This document shows, in pieces, positions 36,468 through 45,645 of a stretch of 64,000 nt of DNA. The stretch is from CADCTM01 sp049671305 (GTDB taxonomy: Bacteria; Cyanobacteriota; Cyanobacteriia; Cyanobacteriales; Coleofasciculaceae). Under the pieces are notes generated by a model. That model searched no databases, was not told where the DNA came from, and was given only the letters and a program-made list of their open reading frames with translations. The translations under genes were made by a program, and so were the position numbers. Where the stretch lies: the NCBI GenBank assembly GCA_049671305.1, contig JBATUR010000044.1:1-64000 (forward strand), in the 5' to 3' direction. Numbering within the stretch: the stretch's first letter is position 1; each line of letters starts with the position of its first letter.

Positions 36468-39410
36468 ATGATTTCTAATAACTCGGCTCAAACTACACCT
36501 GTTAGAGTAAACACCGCGAGCGGTGTAATGATTGCTAAAAGATTAAAAGAAAAAACGCAAAACTATAAAAAATTAATTACCACAGTATTGCAGTGGACGG
36601 GAGGGCAACCTTTCCTGACACAAAAGCTTTGTAAACTAATTGTTGCGGCTGAAGACTCGCCAGAAAACGGCGCTGAGGTTGAATGGATCGAGCAAGTAGT
36701 AGTTAATCAGTTAATTGAGAAGTGGGAGAATTTACCCGAACTAGAGCATCTAAGAACAATACGCGATCGCTTACTTCGACGCAAGCAGCGCTCTCTCAAG
36801 CTTTTAAAGCTCTATCAAAGAATCTTACAAGATGCTTCAGTACCCGCTAGTGACAGCGCCGAAGAAAAAGAATTGCGACTTTCTGGTTTAGTTGTCAAAC
36901 AGCAAGGTCAGTTAAAGGTTCATAATCGAGTTTATGAGCGTGTATTTTGTCAAGCTTGGGTTGAAAAAGCTTTAAAAGATATTCAATCAGAATTAGCACC
37001 AACTGATGCCGAATTTCTGAAAACACTAGCTGAATTAGAAAGAAAACTTCTGGTATCTCAGGTAGATATTTTATCACGGGTTAATGATGAAACTGAAGAA
37101 CAAACTTCAGCGCAAGCACTTTATGAAGTTCTACGAGATGTCACTTCCAAAGTTGGAGAACTACTAGGAGCAGACCGCGCTACGATCTTTTTACTCAATG
37201 ACGAAAAAACTGAACTTTGGTCATTAGTTGCCGAAAACGAAGAAGGTGAGTTTCTAGATATTCAAGTGCGAGTTGGCGAAGGTATTGCTGGACAAGTTGC
37301 TCAAAACAAAAAAGCTATTCATATAGCCGATAATGTTTACAATGACCAACGTTCTGGCTTAGTTAAAGAGTACGACAAAAAATATAACTACCGTACTGAA
37401 AACATCTTGGCTTTACCAATTTTGAACGAAAGCAAAGAGCTCGTTGCCGTTATTCAGTTATTAAACAAATTACAAGCATCTGCCGAAACTGGTGCTGTAA
37501 AACCATCATTTTATCCTTTAAAAAGTGATGAAAGCTTTGATCAAGAAGATTCCGAAACTAGCTTACATCAGGACATTGAACCCAAAGGTTTTACAAAAGT
37601 AGACTTGGAACGTTTAGCTAAATGTGTTGTACCAATTCGGCGAATTCTAGAAAGTTGCCAGTCTTGTTATCAAGCTACCAAAAAATTAAGAGCAACTGCT
37701 GCACTTGCCGAAGCAACTCGCTCTCTTGACCAAATTAATTTGGATACAAAAGCAATTTTGCAGCGAGTCATGAACACGGCAAAAAAACTGATGAATGCTG
37801 ACAGAAGTACATTATGGTTAGTAGACAATGACCAGGGTGATTTGTGGACAGAATTGCCAGGAAAAGGTGAATTACGCTGTGCTGTAGGAGTTGGTTTTGC
37901 AGGACAAGTTGCACAAACTCGTGAACCGATGATTATTCCTTTTGATTTATATGATCATCCTAGTGCAGGAAATTCCAAAAAAACTGACGAGCAAACACGC
38001 TATCGCACTTGTAGTTTATTATGTATGCCAGTTTTAAGTCCTGATGGCGAATTGTTGGGTGTAACTCAACTAGTTAATAAACGCAAATCAGGTGATTTTG
38101 GGGAATATAATAAAGATGAATGGCCCGCAGTTCCTGATTTTTTTAAGGCGAGTTTTGATAAAAATGATCGCCAGTCAATGCAAGTATTTAATGAGCGAGT
38201 AGGGGTAGTACTTCAATTCGTTAAAACTCATGAAACATTGAAGCAATTAGCACAAATTGAACCAAAAGAAGCAATTTATAATGCTTTAGCTGTACTTAGT
38301 AATTCTGTTTCCGAGCAGAGTGATGAAGCTTTATATAATGCTCTGTATTATTTGTTGAGCTTTATTGAGTTATCAATTGCTAATTTATTGGAGGCAGAAC
38401 AGGCGACAATTTTCATGTTGGATGCTGAAGAAACAGGTTTTTGGTCATTAGTTTTAGAAGCAGGAGAAACCAGCGCGACAGAAATTAGAATTGCGGCAAG
38501 TCAAGGTATTGCTAGTAAGATTGTGGCAACGAAATCTGTAAAAGCTAGCAATCAGCCGGCAAAATTTAATGATGTTTTAATTTACAGAGGCATTAGTCCT
38601 CTAAGTATTGAGCAGCTAAATAGTGTGCTGTTATTTCCAATTGTCAATCAGCAAGGACAAGTATTAGCAATTGTTCGCACTTTCAATAAATTAAAAGTGC
38701 CGCTTGAGCCTAATGTTGCTTTGTCTGAACAACTCGATCACAATGGATTTATACAGACAGATGCTGATAAGTTGAAGCAGCGCACTAAGTCGCTTTTACC
38801 AATACTTTTAGCATTTCAATCTTTTCATCGCGAAATCCGTACTATTCAAGAACAGCGTAAAGCGATCGATCCACTATATCAGGCAATCAGTTTTGTTAGT
38901 CAAAGTAGCGGAAATCCTGACGAACTATTGCAAAAAGTGATGCAAGCGGCGAAAAAACTAACTAATGCTGATCGTAGCACCCTGTGGCTCGTCGATTATC
39001 AAAATAATGAGCTATGGACGCAAATTCCTCAATCTGATGGTTCTTTCCTAGAAACACGAGTGCCAATGGGAGAAGGTTTTGTTGGAAAAGTAGCACAAAC
39101 TGGTCAGCCTGTCAATATTCCTTTTGACCTTTATGACCATCCCAGCTCTGAGATTGCGCGAAAAACAGATGAAAAAACCCGTTATCGCACTTGTAGCTTA
39201 CTCTGTATGCCTGTCTTAGGCTCTGACGGTGAATTACTAGGTGTAACTCAACTTGTTAACAAACGCAAACTAGGCGATTATCCAGAATATAACTCAGCAG
39301 ACTGGCCCCAAGTTCCTGACTACTTTCAAGCAAGTTTTGAGGAAAAAGATCAAAAAGACATGGAGATATTTAATAATCAAGTAGGTGTTGTGCTTCCGGG
39401 AGTTATGTAA
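36468..39410 (+). CDS. Four-GAF signalling protein with AAA-like N-terminal remnant
   Basis: A 980-residue soluble protein. Residues 40-175 (TGGQPFLTQKLCKLIV ... LSGLVVKQQGQLKVHNRVYERVF) match the tail of the AAA-like module found in large cyanobacterial NTPase/GAF/cyclase proteins, without its Walker motifs. Four GAF domains follow, in alternating types: A (about 215-350), B (about 425-590), A-like (about 630-750), B (about 820-980). The two B copies share IPFDLYDHPS and TRYRTCSLLCMPVL. No bilin Cys motif is seen. No cyclase, kinase or phosphodiesterase follows, and the protein ends inside the last GAF helix. It may be a truncated form of a longer receptor or a stand-alone ligand sensor. Confidence 0.75.
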   Translation: MISNNSAQTTPVRVNTASGVMIAKRLKEKTQNYKKLITTVLQWTGGQPFLTQKLCKLIVAAEDSPENGAEVEWIEQVVVNQLIEKWENLPELEHLRTIRDRLLRRKQRSLKLLKLYQRILQDASVPASDSAEEKELRLSGLVVKQQGQLKVHNRVYERVFCQAWVEKALKDIQSELAPTDAEFLKTLAELERKLLVSQVDILSRVNDETEEQTSAQALYEVLRDVTSKVGELLGADRATIFLLNDEKTELWSLVAENEEGEFLDIQVRVGEGIAGQVAQNKKAIHIADNVYNDQRSGLVKEYDKKYNYRTENILALPILNESKELVAVIQLLNKLQASAETGAVKPSFYPLKSDESFDQEDSETSLHQDIEPKGFTKVDLERLAKCVVPIRRILESCQSCYQATKKLRATAALAEATRSLDQINLDTKAILQRVMNTAKKLMNADRSTLWLVDNDQGDLWTELPGKGELRCAVGVGFAGQVAQTREPMIIPFDLYDHPSAGNSKKTDEQTRYRTCSLLCMPVLSPDGELLGVTQLVNKRKSGDFGEYNKDEWPAVPDFFKASFDKNDRQSMQVFNERVGVVLQFVKTHETLKQLAQIEPKEAIYNALAVLSNSVSEQSDEALYNALYYLLSFIELSIANLLEAEQATIFMLDAEETGFWSLVLEAGETSATEIRIAASQGIASKIVATKSVKASNQPAKFNDVLIYRGISPLSIEQLNSVLLFPIVNQQGQVLAIVRTFNKLKVPLEPNVALSEQLDHNGFIQTDADKLKQRTKSLLPILLAFQSFHREIRTIQEQRKAIDPLYQAISFVSQSSGNPDELLQKVMQAAKKLTNADRSTLWLVDYQNNELWTQIPQSDGSFLETRVPMGEGFVGKVAQTGQPVNIPFDLYDHPSSEIARKTDEKTRYRTCSLLCMPVLGSDGELLGVTQLVNKRKLGDYPEYNSADWPQVPDYFQASFEEKDQKDMEIFNNQVGVVLPGVM

Positions 39411-39450
39411 TTGATGTTGCTGATTTAGAAATCTGAAAAACTAGAAAAAT

Positions 39451-39488
39451 TCCCCAACTTACAAAGATTTAACTTCTGAAGTTGGGGA
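39451..39488 (+). terminator. Terminator of the multi-GAF gene
   Basis: TCCCCAACTT (39451-39460) pairs with AAGTTGGGGA (39479-39488), a 10-bp stem followed by GTTTCTTTAA. It lies 40 bases after the stop codon, between convergent genes. Confidence 0.75.
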
Positions 39489-39519
39489 GTTTCTTTAATA
39501 GCTAACGCTCAATAGTTAA

Positions 39520-40095
39520 TCAGCTTTCAAAAAGCTCTGCCAACTCCTCATTAGATGTACCTAAAATTCTTGCCAACCTCTTAAGCTCATTATCAGTGAA
39601 ACCATCTCGCACCTCAGTTAACTCCTCAACTGATTTGTTTAAAATGCGTGAAAGCGCCTTAAGTTGATAATCGCTAACATCTGCACCCGTATAAATATCT
39701 TTTAACTCTTTTGGAGAAAGTTTGTAAGAATAGCAGAAGCGAACAAAGTCTTTTGTGTTAAGGTCAAGAGACATTTGTCTTTCCCTCAGTAAGTAGGCAA
39801 TAGCTCTTGTTCCATGCTCAGGGCGTTTGGCTTTTTCTAAGTATTGTTTGATCAGTTTATTAACATTATTGCGATTGCCATCAGTTCGCTTAATTAAGTC
39901 CATGCACGCCATTTGTAAAGCCTTACTTAGAGTTTCGCTTTCTTCATGTAATCGTTCATATTCATTAAACGTTTCCACAATTCTGGCGGCAAACTCAGGC
40001 GTACAAAATCCAACTTCCATTTCCTCAGAGGAAACGGCAATGTAAGAGCGATAGTGGTTAACTTGCAAGCGCAAAGCTTGATTAGTTTGTGTCAT
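39520..40095 (-). CDS. Hypothetical helical protein with C-terminal repeats
   Basis: A 191-residue soluble, mainly helical protein. Residues 40-75 look like a coiled coil (FNEYERLHEESETLSKALQ). The last 60 residues hold two similar helical units, DYQLKALSRILNKSVEELTEV and DNELKRLARILGTSNEELAEL, preceded by a weaker third (KDFVRFCYSYKLSPKELKDI). These look HTH-like or like short helix-turn repeats. I do not recognise a family, and context (signalling genes on one side, a HAD phosphatase on the other) does not point to a role. Confidence 0.55.
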   Translation of the reverse strand: MTQTNQALRLQVNHYRSYIAVSSEEMEVGFCTPEFAARIVETFNEYERLHEESETLSKALQMACMDLIKRTDGNRNNVNKLIKQYLEKAKRPEHGTRAIAYLLRERQMSLDLNTKDFVRFCYSYKLSPKELKDIYTGADVSDYQLKALSRILNKSVEELTEVRDGFTDNELKRLARILGTSNEELAELFES

Positions 40096-40148
40096 AAATC
40101 TAAACTTTTGAGCCAGGGCTATATATTAAGGAAGTTATACAAGCCATA

Positions 40149-40171
40149 CTGCTGGTATTCTGTACCAGTAG
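40149..40171. terminator. Hairpin downstream of the HAD phosphatase
   Basis: CTGCTGGTA (40149-40157) pairs with TACCAGTAG (40163-40171) over a 5-base loop, about 100 bases beyond the minus-strand HAD stop. There is no T tract, so its role as a terminator is weakly supported. Confidence 0.35.
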
Positions 40172-40272
40172 CTAGGTGTCATGAATGTTTTAACCGTGGG
40201 GAATTATTAATTCTACAATTAAAATCTCTGGATTCTGATTTTGATAGTGTTGGCGTGCAAATGAGCGAGTAA

Positions 40273-40809
40273 TTATTCCCCAGCTCTATCTTGGGTGTAG
40301 GTAGCATCGCCATAATTTTGTCTCCAGCTTTGGGCTTGCTGAAATCGTATCCCAGCCGCCATAGCAGCGGCTCTATCTTCAGGGCTATCGCCTACCATAA
40401 GCGTAATATCTGGTTGATGCATTTGTATGGCAAGATTTAACATCCCAGCTCCAGGTTTACGAAATGTTCCAGATTGAGGGTAGTGGCTGTAGTCTTTGAC
40501 TTCGTTACGGGCAACACAAAAGCACCGAGTACCCTCAAAGTCTGGACAAAAATAAATTTCCTCTATTTCTGGCAATAAAGTCAAGGTGTATTCTTGCTCT
40601 TTAATGCAATTTTGCAGAGATTTTTTGCCTGCAGCCACACCAGCTTGGTTAGTGATACCGACAATTTTCCAGCCTTGCAGATGAAAATAATCAATTGCGC
40701 CTTCAGCTTTGGCAATAATTTTTTGAGCGCGTGGGCGTTGGATAAACTTATGTCCATCCAAAGGTTCTCGAACTGTACCATCTAAGTCAAGTAACAAAAG
40801 TGATAACAT
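40273..40809 (-). CDS. HAD-IIIA family phosphatase
   Basis: A 178-residue haloacid-dehalogenase-type hydrolase. Motif I is LLLDLDGTVREP (D7, D9), motif II the Thr of VGITNQAG (about 53), motif III the Lys in FRKPGAGML (about 127), and motif IV MVGDSPEDRAAAMAAG (about 148). It resembles the histidinol-phosphate or heptose-bisphosphate (GmhB-like) group, with cysteines in the YFCPDFEGTRCFC loop that may bind zinc as in GmhB. Substrate not fixed. The DCC-family gene is 6 bases upstream on the same strand, so they form an operon. Confidence 0.8.
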   Translation of the reverse strand: MLSLLLLDLDGTVREPLDGHKFIQRPRAQKIIAKAEGAIDYFHLQGWKIVGITNQAGVAAGKKSLQNCIKEQEYTLTLLPEIEEIYFCPDFEGTRCFCVARNEVKDYSHYPQSGTFRKPGAGMLNLAIQMHQPDITLMVGDSPEDRAAAMAAGIRFQQAQSWRQNYGDATYTQDRAGE

Positions 40810-40815
40810 TTAATC

Positions 40816-41220
40816 TCAACTAGACCGCCTGCCACAACCCACAGGATAAGCTGATTTGTAGGTGCTACGCTTACCAAACAAAGTATAGCGATTATCTCGT
40901 ACTTGCTCATAAACGCGATCGCCCATCCACTTCAACCCAGGCATCGCCCGATAAGCAGCCACAAAAACATTACTGACTGGCAACAAACGTCCAATTTCCT
41001 CCGCCGCCTCACTGCCCTGCCAGCGACGATGAGGCGACTGGGCATCAATCAAAATCATCCCCATCTGACAGTCTTCTGGCGTTACTCCAAACTGTTTTAA
41101 GGTGTCTTCTTCCTGCATGGAGGCGTAATCAAATAGCTGCCCCTTGTCTAGATTTTCTAACACCTGCACCAAGCTGACACAAAGATTGCAGTTGCCGTCG
41201 TAAATAACGTGGTAGTTCAT
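40816..41220 (-). CDS. DCC-family thiol-disulfide oxidoreductase-like protein
   Basis: A 134-residue protein of the DUF393/DCC family. The defining motif is IYDGNCNLCV (D8, C11, C14), a CxxC in a thioredoxin-like setting. Members are found near thylakoid and cell-wall genes, and a redox role is assumed but unproven. The C-terminus holds VYEQVRDNRYTLFGKRS, also typical. It heads the operon with the HAD phosphatase. Confidence 0.8.
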   Translation of the reverse strand: MNYHVIYDGNCNLCVSLVQVLENLDKGQLFDYASMQEEDTLKQFGVTPEDCQMGMILIDAQSPHRRWQGSEAAEEIGRLLPVSNVFVAAYRAMPGLKWMGDRVYEQVRDNRYTLFGKRSTYKSAYPVGCGRRSS

Positions 41221-41459
41221 TCTTATCTAAGTTGGTTTTGACTTTAAATCGCTATATATTCTTATTTTTAACTAGAAATTCCCAGACCGACGCAGCTAAG
41301 ACCAATTTATCTTGCCAGTACCTCCATCTGTGCTGCTTCCTTCAATTACACAAGATGATGCGGTTTTTGTAGTGCTGTCTACAGTCTTAACAACAAAATT
41401 ACTGAAAAATATGATGATAAAGACCTAAAAGGCAGAAATCTGTCCAGGAATAAGGCTGA

Positions 41460-43151
41460 TTGATGAAACCCCGAATCATTGTCTGTGGCTTGGGTCTGAC
41501 AGGAAAAAAGATTTTTGATTTGCTACAACAACAGGGTGCGGCTGTTGTTGGCATCAGTGACAGAATAATTAGTGAAGAGGATAATCTAATTGTTGGCGAG
41601 TTACGGGCGGCGTCTACTTTGCTTAGTGCGGGTATTAAAGACGCTCATACACTGGTTTTATCAAGTAATGATGATGCTCTAAATCTAGCAATTCTGACTC
41701 AGGCAAAAATTCTTAATCCTCGAATTCGGATTATTAACCGCTTGTTTAATAGTAGTTTAGGCGATCGCTTAGATAACACCTTATCAGATCATGTATCTCT
41801 AAGTGTTTCGGCTTTGGCAGCACCAGTATTTGCTTTTGCCGCACTGGGAAATGAAGCAATAGGACAACTACGACTATTTAATCAAACCTGGCCCATCTAT
41901 GAAGAAGTAGTTCATGAAAATCATCCTTGGTTAGGGCGTCGCTTAAATGAGTTATGGGAAGAGCGATCGCGTATGCTGATTTATTATCTGCCAAACCGAG
42001 GTCAAGTTGATTTAGTTTCCGCCGTCATTCGTGGTTTACAGTTAGAAATAGGCGATCGCTTAATCATCGGCACTCAACCTAACATCAATAGTCGTCGTTA
42101 TTGTTGGTTGCGTAAATTTAAAGTCCTCACCAGTTTACGGCAGTTTCACACACACGCTCAATCTGTATTAATTGTCGCTTTCACCTTGTTATTAATGATT
42201 GCGACTGCCACAATAACTTATGTCTGTTTTAACAGCAAAGTATCAGTTGTTGATGCCTTATATTTTTCCGTTGGCATGATTACAGGAGCTGGCGGTGAAG
42301 AACAAGTAGTAGAACAAACACCCGACGGCGTTAAAATCTTTACAGCAGTAATGATGTTAGTTGGAGCAGCCGTAATAGGCATTTTCTACGCTCTATTAAA
42401 TGATTTTGTTTTAGGTGCTAGATTTAAGCAATTTATCGATGCATCAAGAGTACCAGCCAAACATCATCATATCGTTTGTGGACTTGGTGGCATTGGCATT
42501 CAAATCGTCAACCAACTGCATTCCCACGGACACGAAGTAGTAGTAATTGAGCGTGATGTTAATAATCGATTTCTTAATATTGTCCGCGCTTTAGGCATTC
42601 CTGTCATTCATGGTGATGCAAGTTTGTCAGCAACACTAACGGCGGCAAATGTACAACGATCTGAAGCACTTTTAGCCGTAACAAGCGATGATACAATTAA
42701 TTTAGAAATTGCCTTAAGTGCCAAAAGTCTTGTACCCAAATTACCTGTAGTTGTGCGGAATCAAGATCCAGAATTTTCTCGCATGGTACAACAGGTTTTT
42801 GAATTTGAAGCCGTACTTTGCCCGGCAGAAATTGCCACTCCTGCTTTCGCTGCTGCCGCATTGGGAGGGCGAATTTTAGGAAATGGCATGACAGCTAATA
42901 CGCTTTGGGTGGCACTGGCAACCATGATTACACCGGGACATCCTTTTTGTGGGCGTCGCGTTAAAGAAGTGGCAATGACGGTTGATTTTGTGCCGTTGTA
43001 TATTGAAACCAATTGCCAAACACTTCATGGTTGGGATGTTTTAGAAACCTGCCTTAGTGCTGGTGATGTTTTGTATTTAACAATGCCAGCTTCTGGGTTA
43101 GAGCAATTGTGGCGCGTAACACCGCCTCAGTCTCAGTTAATTGTCAGTTGA
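41460..43151 (+). CDS. RCK-pore-RCK cation channel or transporter-like protein
   Basis: A 563-residue protein with an unusual order: an N-terminal Rossmann RCK domain (IIVCGLGLTGKKIF, 4-17) with a C-terminal TrkA-C-like part to about 205, then a two-helix pore module (about 235-258 and 292-320), then a second RCK domain (HHIVCGLGGIGIQIV, about 337-351) with its own C-lobe. The P-loop reads SVGMITGAGGEE (about 277-288) where potassium channels have TVGYG. A nucleotide or Ca2+-gated cation channel is likely; K+ selectivity is doubtful. The start ATGATGAAACCC has ATG at 41460 or 41463. Monocistronic. Confidence 0.8.
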   Translation: MMKPRIIVCGLGLTGKKIFDLLQQQGAAVVGISDRIISEEDNLIVGELRAASTLLSAGIKDAHTLVLSSNDDALNLAILTQAKILNPRIRIINRLFNSSLGDRLDNTLSDHVSLSVSALAAPVFAFAALGNEAIGQLRLFNQTWPIYEEVVHENHPWLGRRLNELWEERSRMLIYYLPNRGQVDLVSAVIRGLQLEIGDRLIIGTQPNINSRRYCWLRKFKVLTSLRQFHTHAQSVLIVAFTLLLMIATATITYVCFNSKVSVVDALYFSVGMITGAGGEEQVVEQTPDGVKIFTAVMMLVGAAVIGIFYALLNDFVLGARFKQFIDASRVPAKHHHIVCGLGGIGIQIVNQLHSHGHEVVVIERDVNNRFLNIVRALGIPVIHGDASLSATLTAANVQRSEALLAVTSDDTINLEIALSAKSLVPKLPVVVRNQDPEFSRMVQQVFEFEAVLCPAEIATPAFAAAALGGRILGNGMTANTLWVALATMITPGHPFCGRRVKEVAMTVDFVPLYIETNCQTLHGWDVLETCLSAGDVLYLTMPASGLEQLWRVTPPQSQLIVS

Positions 43152-43723
43152 TCCAAAATCGATTGGGAAGATATATGAATAGTAATACATTGGCAGAAGT
43201 TTTTGTCAAATTTATTAATGACACTTTCTGAAGTGTCCTAGGAAAAACTTGGTAATTAATTGCCTAAACTTACTATAATATATATGGAGAGAGATGTTAT
43301 CACTTTCCTCATCATCACTACGCATAACATACTGAGAGTAGTAGCTTGTAGTTTCGTTCAGATACCTGGAAAGGTTCACAGAATTTAGTATTGAAGTTTT
43401 TTGCTGGTAAAGTATTTTTTGTCAATAGATACATCAATTTCCTAAGTTCTCAATTAGTTGCAATGGCAGCGTTGGTGTTGCCTAAAAAGTGCCTAACATT
43501 TGCTTTTGACGGTGGTCGTGGAACTGCCTAACTGTGATATTAGAAGAATTGAGTAGTGAAACGTCAACTTCTACTGCGTGCAAATTTGGCTTGTATAGCT
43601 GCACGCAAGAGATACTAATGCTCAAACTGTATTAAAACTATAACTATATTTTGGAGAAAATGAATGAAAATATGATCTTAATATCAAGTTTAAAGTTTTT
43701 TAATTGATTCAGGAGATTTATAA
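43152..43723. other. Long leader/spacer upstream of the PRC-barrel operon
   Basis: About 570 bases. It holds a 7-bp hairpin GACACTT/AAGTGTC (43220-43237) that may terminate the channel gene, a TATAAT box near 43274, and a second hairpin GCGTGCA/TGCACGC (43576-43606). A 15-codon ORF with a GGAG ribosome site (43660-43707) sits just ahead of the PRC gene and could be a leader peptide. The PRC ribosome site AGGAG is at about 43711. Confidence 0.4.
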
Positions 43724-44629
43724 ATGACAACTTTTTCAGAAACAGTAATTCAACAAAGTAAATTGATTGGGCGGCTGATTTTAAATCGTGACAACGCCGA
43801 AGAAATGGGACGGGTAAACCAGTTTTGGCTAGATATTAGCAAACATCGAGTTGCTGCCATGTCTTGCAAGTCGGGGTTTTTGGGGCGCAATGTTCAGTTT
43901 TTTAGATGGGAACAAATCGAGGCAATTGGCAAAGATAGCATTTTGCTGTCTATATTGACAGAACCTCTAACGGTTAAACCTGACTCAGCAGATTTAGTTG
44001 TTGGGCACGAGTTATGGACAGATGCAGGCAATAAAGCAGGAAGCATTACTGATTATTGTTTAGATCCGCAAACAGGCGTAGTAGTTGCTTATTTGTTTGT
44101 CTCAAACGGCTGGCAAGGAATTACAGATGGAACCTATTTGCTGTTGCCCCAAGCTGTGATAAGTTTGGGAGCCAAGCGGTTAATTGCACAAGCAGAGCAA
44201 GTGCAGAATGCCGAGCAATTTTCGGGAGGGTTGAGCGAAAAGATGGCTCAGGCGGCGGAATTCCTAAAAGAAGACTATGCCCAAACGCGGCGGGATATGG
44301 CGGCGGTGGTTGAAGGCAGCCAAACTACGGCATCTCAGCTCCAGGTAACGACACAGCAGGCGGTGGGGCAAACACAAACAAAACTAACAGAAGTTGGGGG
44401 AAAAGTTCAGGAGACAACCCAGCAAGTGGCAGCTCAGGCGCAAACGAAACTGCAAGATGCAGCTCAGGCAATAGCAGCCCAGGTTAAGCAAAAGGCTGCC
44501 ACAATTCAGACGCAGTTGGAAGTAAATCGCACCTCAACCACAGAGGAAAGTTCTTCAGTAGTTAAAAAAGAAATTATTGAGTTTGAAACACCAAAGTCTC
44601 CGGATGATCAAGACGCTTCTTCAAAGTAG
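43724..44629 (+). CDS. Double PRC-barrel protein with long helical tail
   Basis: A 301-residue protein. Two PRC-barrel-like domains (about 10-80 and 88-150) are marked by GRLILNRDNAEEMGRVNQFWLD and GHELWTDAGNKAGSITDYCLDPQTG. PRC barrels occur in the H subunit of photosynthetic reaction centres and in RimM. The rest (about 170-280) is a Gln/Ala/Thr-rich helix with heptad-like TTQQ...AQTKLQ repeats, reminiscent of apolipoprotein- or LEA-type helices. It is the first gene of three on the same strand, with 11- and 32-base gaps, all likely membrane- or envelope-associated. Confidence 0.7.
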   Translation: MTTFSETVIQQSKLIGRLILNRDNAEEMGRVNQFWLDISKHRVAAMSCKSGFLGRNVQFFRWEQIEAIGKDSILLSILTEPLTVKPDSADLVVGHELWTDAGNKAGSITDYCLDPQTGVVVAYLFVSNGWQGITDGTYLLLPQAVISLGAKRLIAQAEQVQNAEQFSGGLSEKMAQAAEFLKEDYAQTRRDMAAVVEGSQTTASQLQVTTQQAVGQTQTKLTEVGGKVQETTQQVAAQAQTKLQDAAQAIAAQVKQKAATIQTQLEVNRTSTTEESSSVVKKEIIEFETPKSPDDQDASSK

Positions 44630-44640
44630 GTAAAAAGGAC

Positions 44641-44925
44641 ATGATGATGCCACAAAATGAAAATAGCGATGCAGACGCTACAGAGATTTGGTCTGAATTG
44701 CGATCGCTACGGGGTGTCGATCAAACCCGGCAGGAAATGCGATCGCTACAACGGCAAGTTCAGCAGATGCGATGGTGGATGAATTTAGGATTGATGCTTT
44801 CTTTGCTTAGTTTAGGAGCAGTTGCCGCGTTGGGTGCATTTATTTACTACCAATGGAAACCTTCACAAAAACTACAGTCTCAAAACTTTTCAGTTTTTCC
44901 TATTGAGCAGGTGCTGCACAGCTAG
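44641..44925 (+). CDS. Small coiled-coil membrane protein
   Basis: A 94-residue protein. An acidic N-terminus is followed by the basic helix LRSLRGVDQTRQEMRSLQRQV and one membrane span (about 48-70, WWMNLGLMLSLLSLGAVAAL), then a short tail. Three ATG codons in a row open the frame; the first is used here. It shares the L-R-x-L-x-R-Q-V helix followed by a span with the next gene, so the two are probably distant paralogues. No known family. Confidence 0.55.
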   Translation: MMMPQNENSDADATEIWSELRSLRGVDQTRQEMRSLQRQVQQMRWWMNLGLMLSLLSLGAVAALGAFIYYQWKPSQKLQSQNFSVFPIEQVLHS

Positions 44926-44957
44926 CAATTGTATTAATCGCAAAAGGTGAAATCAAA

Positions 44958-45563
44958 ATGTCAAGTGAAATGATCTCTACTAGTAATGCTAATGAATTGG
45001 CATTCAGGCAATCGGAAACACCAGGATTAAACAACCAAAATCTGAATGAACTAGCTCAGGCATTGGTGGAATTTAAGTTTAGTGCAAATGCGGTTGAGGA
45101 CACACAATCTCAACAACTCAGACGGTTGCGCCGTCAGGTAATGTGGTTGCAGGGTGGTTTAGCGATCGCTTTAATATGTTTAGGTGGACTAGGAGTTTGG
45201 TCGATAATAAGTATGCGAGATGTGCAAACTCGGTTAGCCGAGCGCTCACAGCAACGACAAACGGAAAGCACTCCTGAACGTCTGCTAAAATTGGAAACTC
45301 AAGTCAATGCATTAACTAGCCGCGCCGCTGAAAATCAGAAAAACCTGACTGGAATTAAAGGCAACTTAGATACAATTCAAGCAGATCTAAACCAACGCCA
45401 ACGTGCGATCGTAGTTCTTTCAAAATCTCTCCAGGAGCTAGTTGGAGAAACTACTCCGGCTACTACTGGCTCTAATTTACCAACTCCTACTAATTCATCC
45501 ACTCCTTCTAATTCACCCACTCCTTCTAATTTACCAACTCCTGCTGCTCCCAATTCCAGGTAG
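44958..45563 (+). CDS. Membrane protein with coiled coil and Pro/Thr/Ser-rich tail
   Basis: A 201-residue protein. The helix QLRRLRRQVMWLQ precedes one membrane span (about 63-85), then a coiled coil (about 92-165), then a low-complexity tail of NLPTPTNSSTPSNSPTP type. The tail is encoded by 18-bp tandem repeats. The order suggests an anchor with a long stalk and a flexible end, perhaps on the periplasmic side. It ends the three-gene operon and is followed by a strong terminator. Confidence 0.6.
   Translation: MSSEMISTSNANELAFRQSETPGLNNQNLNELAQALVEFKFSANAVEDTQSQQLRRLRRQVMWLQGGLAIALICLGGLGVWSIISMRDVQTRLAERSQQRQTESTPERLLKLETQVNALTSRAAENQKNLTGIKGNLDTIQADLNQRQRAIVVLSKSLQELVGETTPATTGSNLPTPTNSSTPSNSPTPSNLPTPAAPNSR
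45483..45540 (+). repeat. 18-bp tandem repeat inside coding sequence
   Basis: Three to four imperfect copies of ACTCCTTCTAATTCACCC encode the Thr-Pro-Ser-Asn-Ser-Pro units of the C-terminal tail. Copy number may vary between strains, as with other short in-frame repeats. Confidence 0.7.
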
Positions 45564-45595
45564 AGCAACTAATTAAATATCAAGTGTACCAAATG

Positions 45596-45633
45596 AAGGG
45601 CTGAATTACCGAGGGGCTAGAAATTCAGCCCTT
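45596..45633 (+). terminator. Terminator of the PRC-barrel operon
   Basis: AAGGGCTGAATT (45596-45607) pairs with AATTCAGCCCTT (45622-45633), a 12-bp stem followed by a T-rich run TATTTTATTATT. It lies 32 bases after the stop codon. Confidence 0.85.
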
Positions 45634-45645
45634 TATTTTATTATT

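Noticed and set aside
45377..45568. Minus-strand frame with Gly-Val-Gly-Glu repeats
   Set aside because: It is the antisense image of the Pro/Thr/Ser repeat tail of the plus-strand membrane protein.
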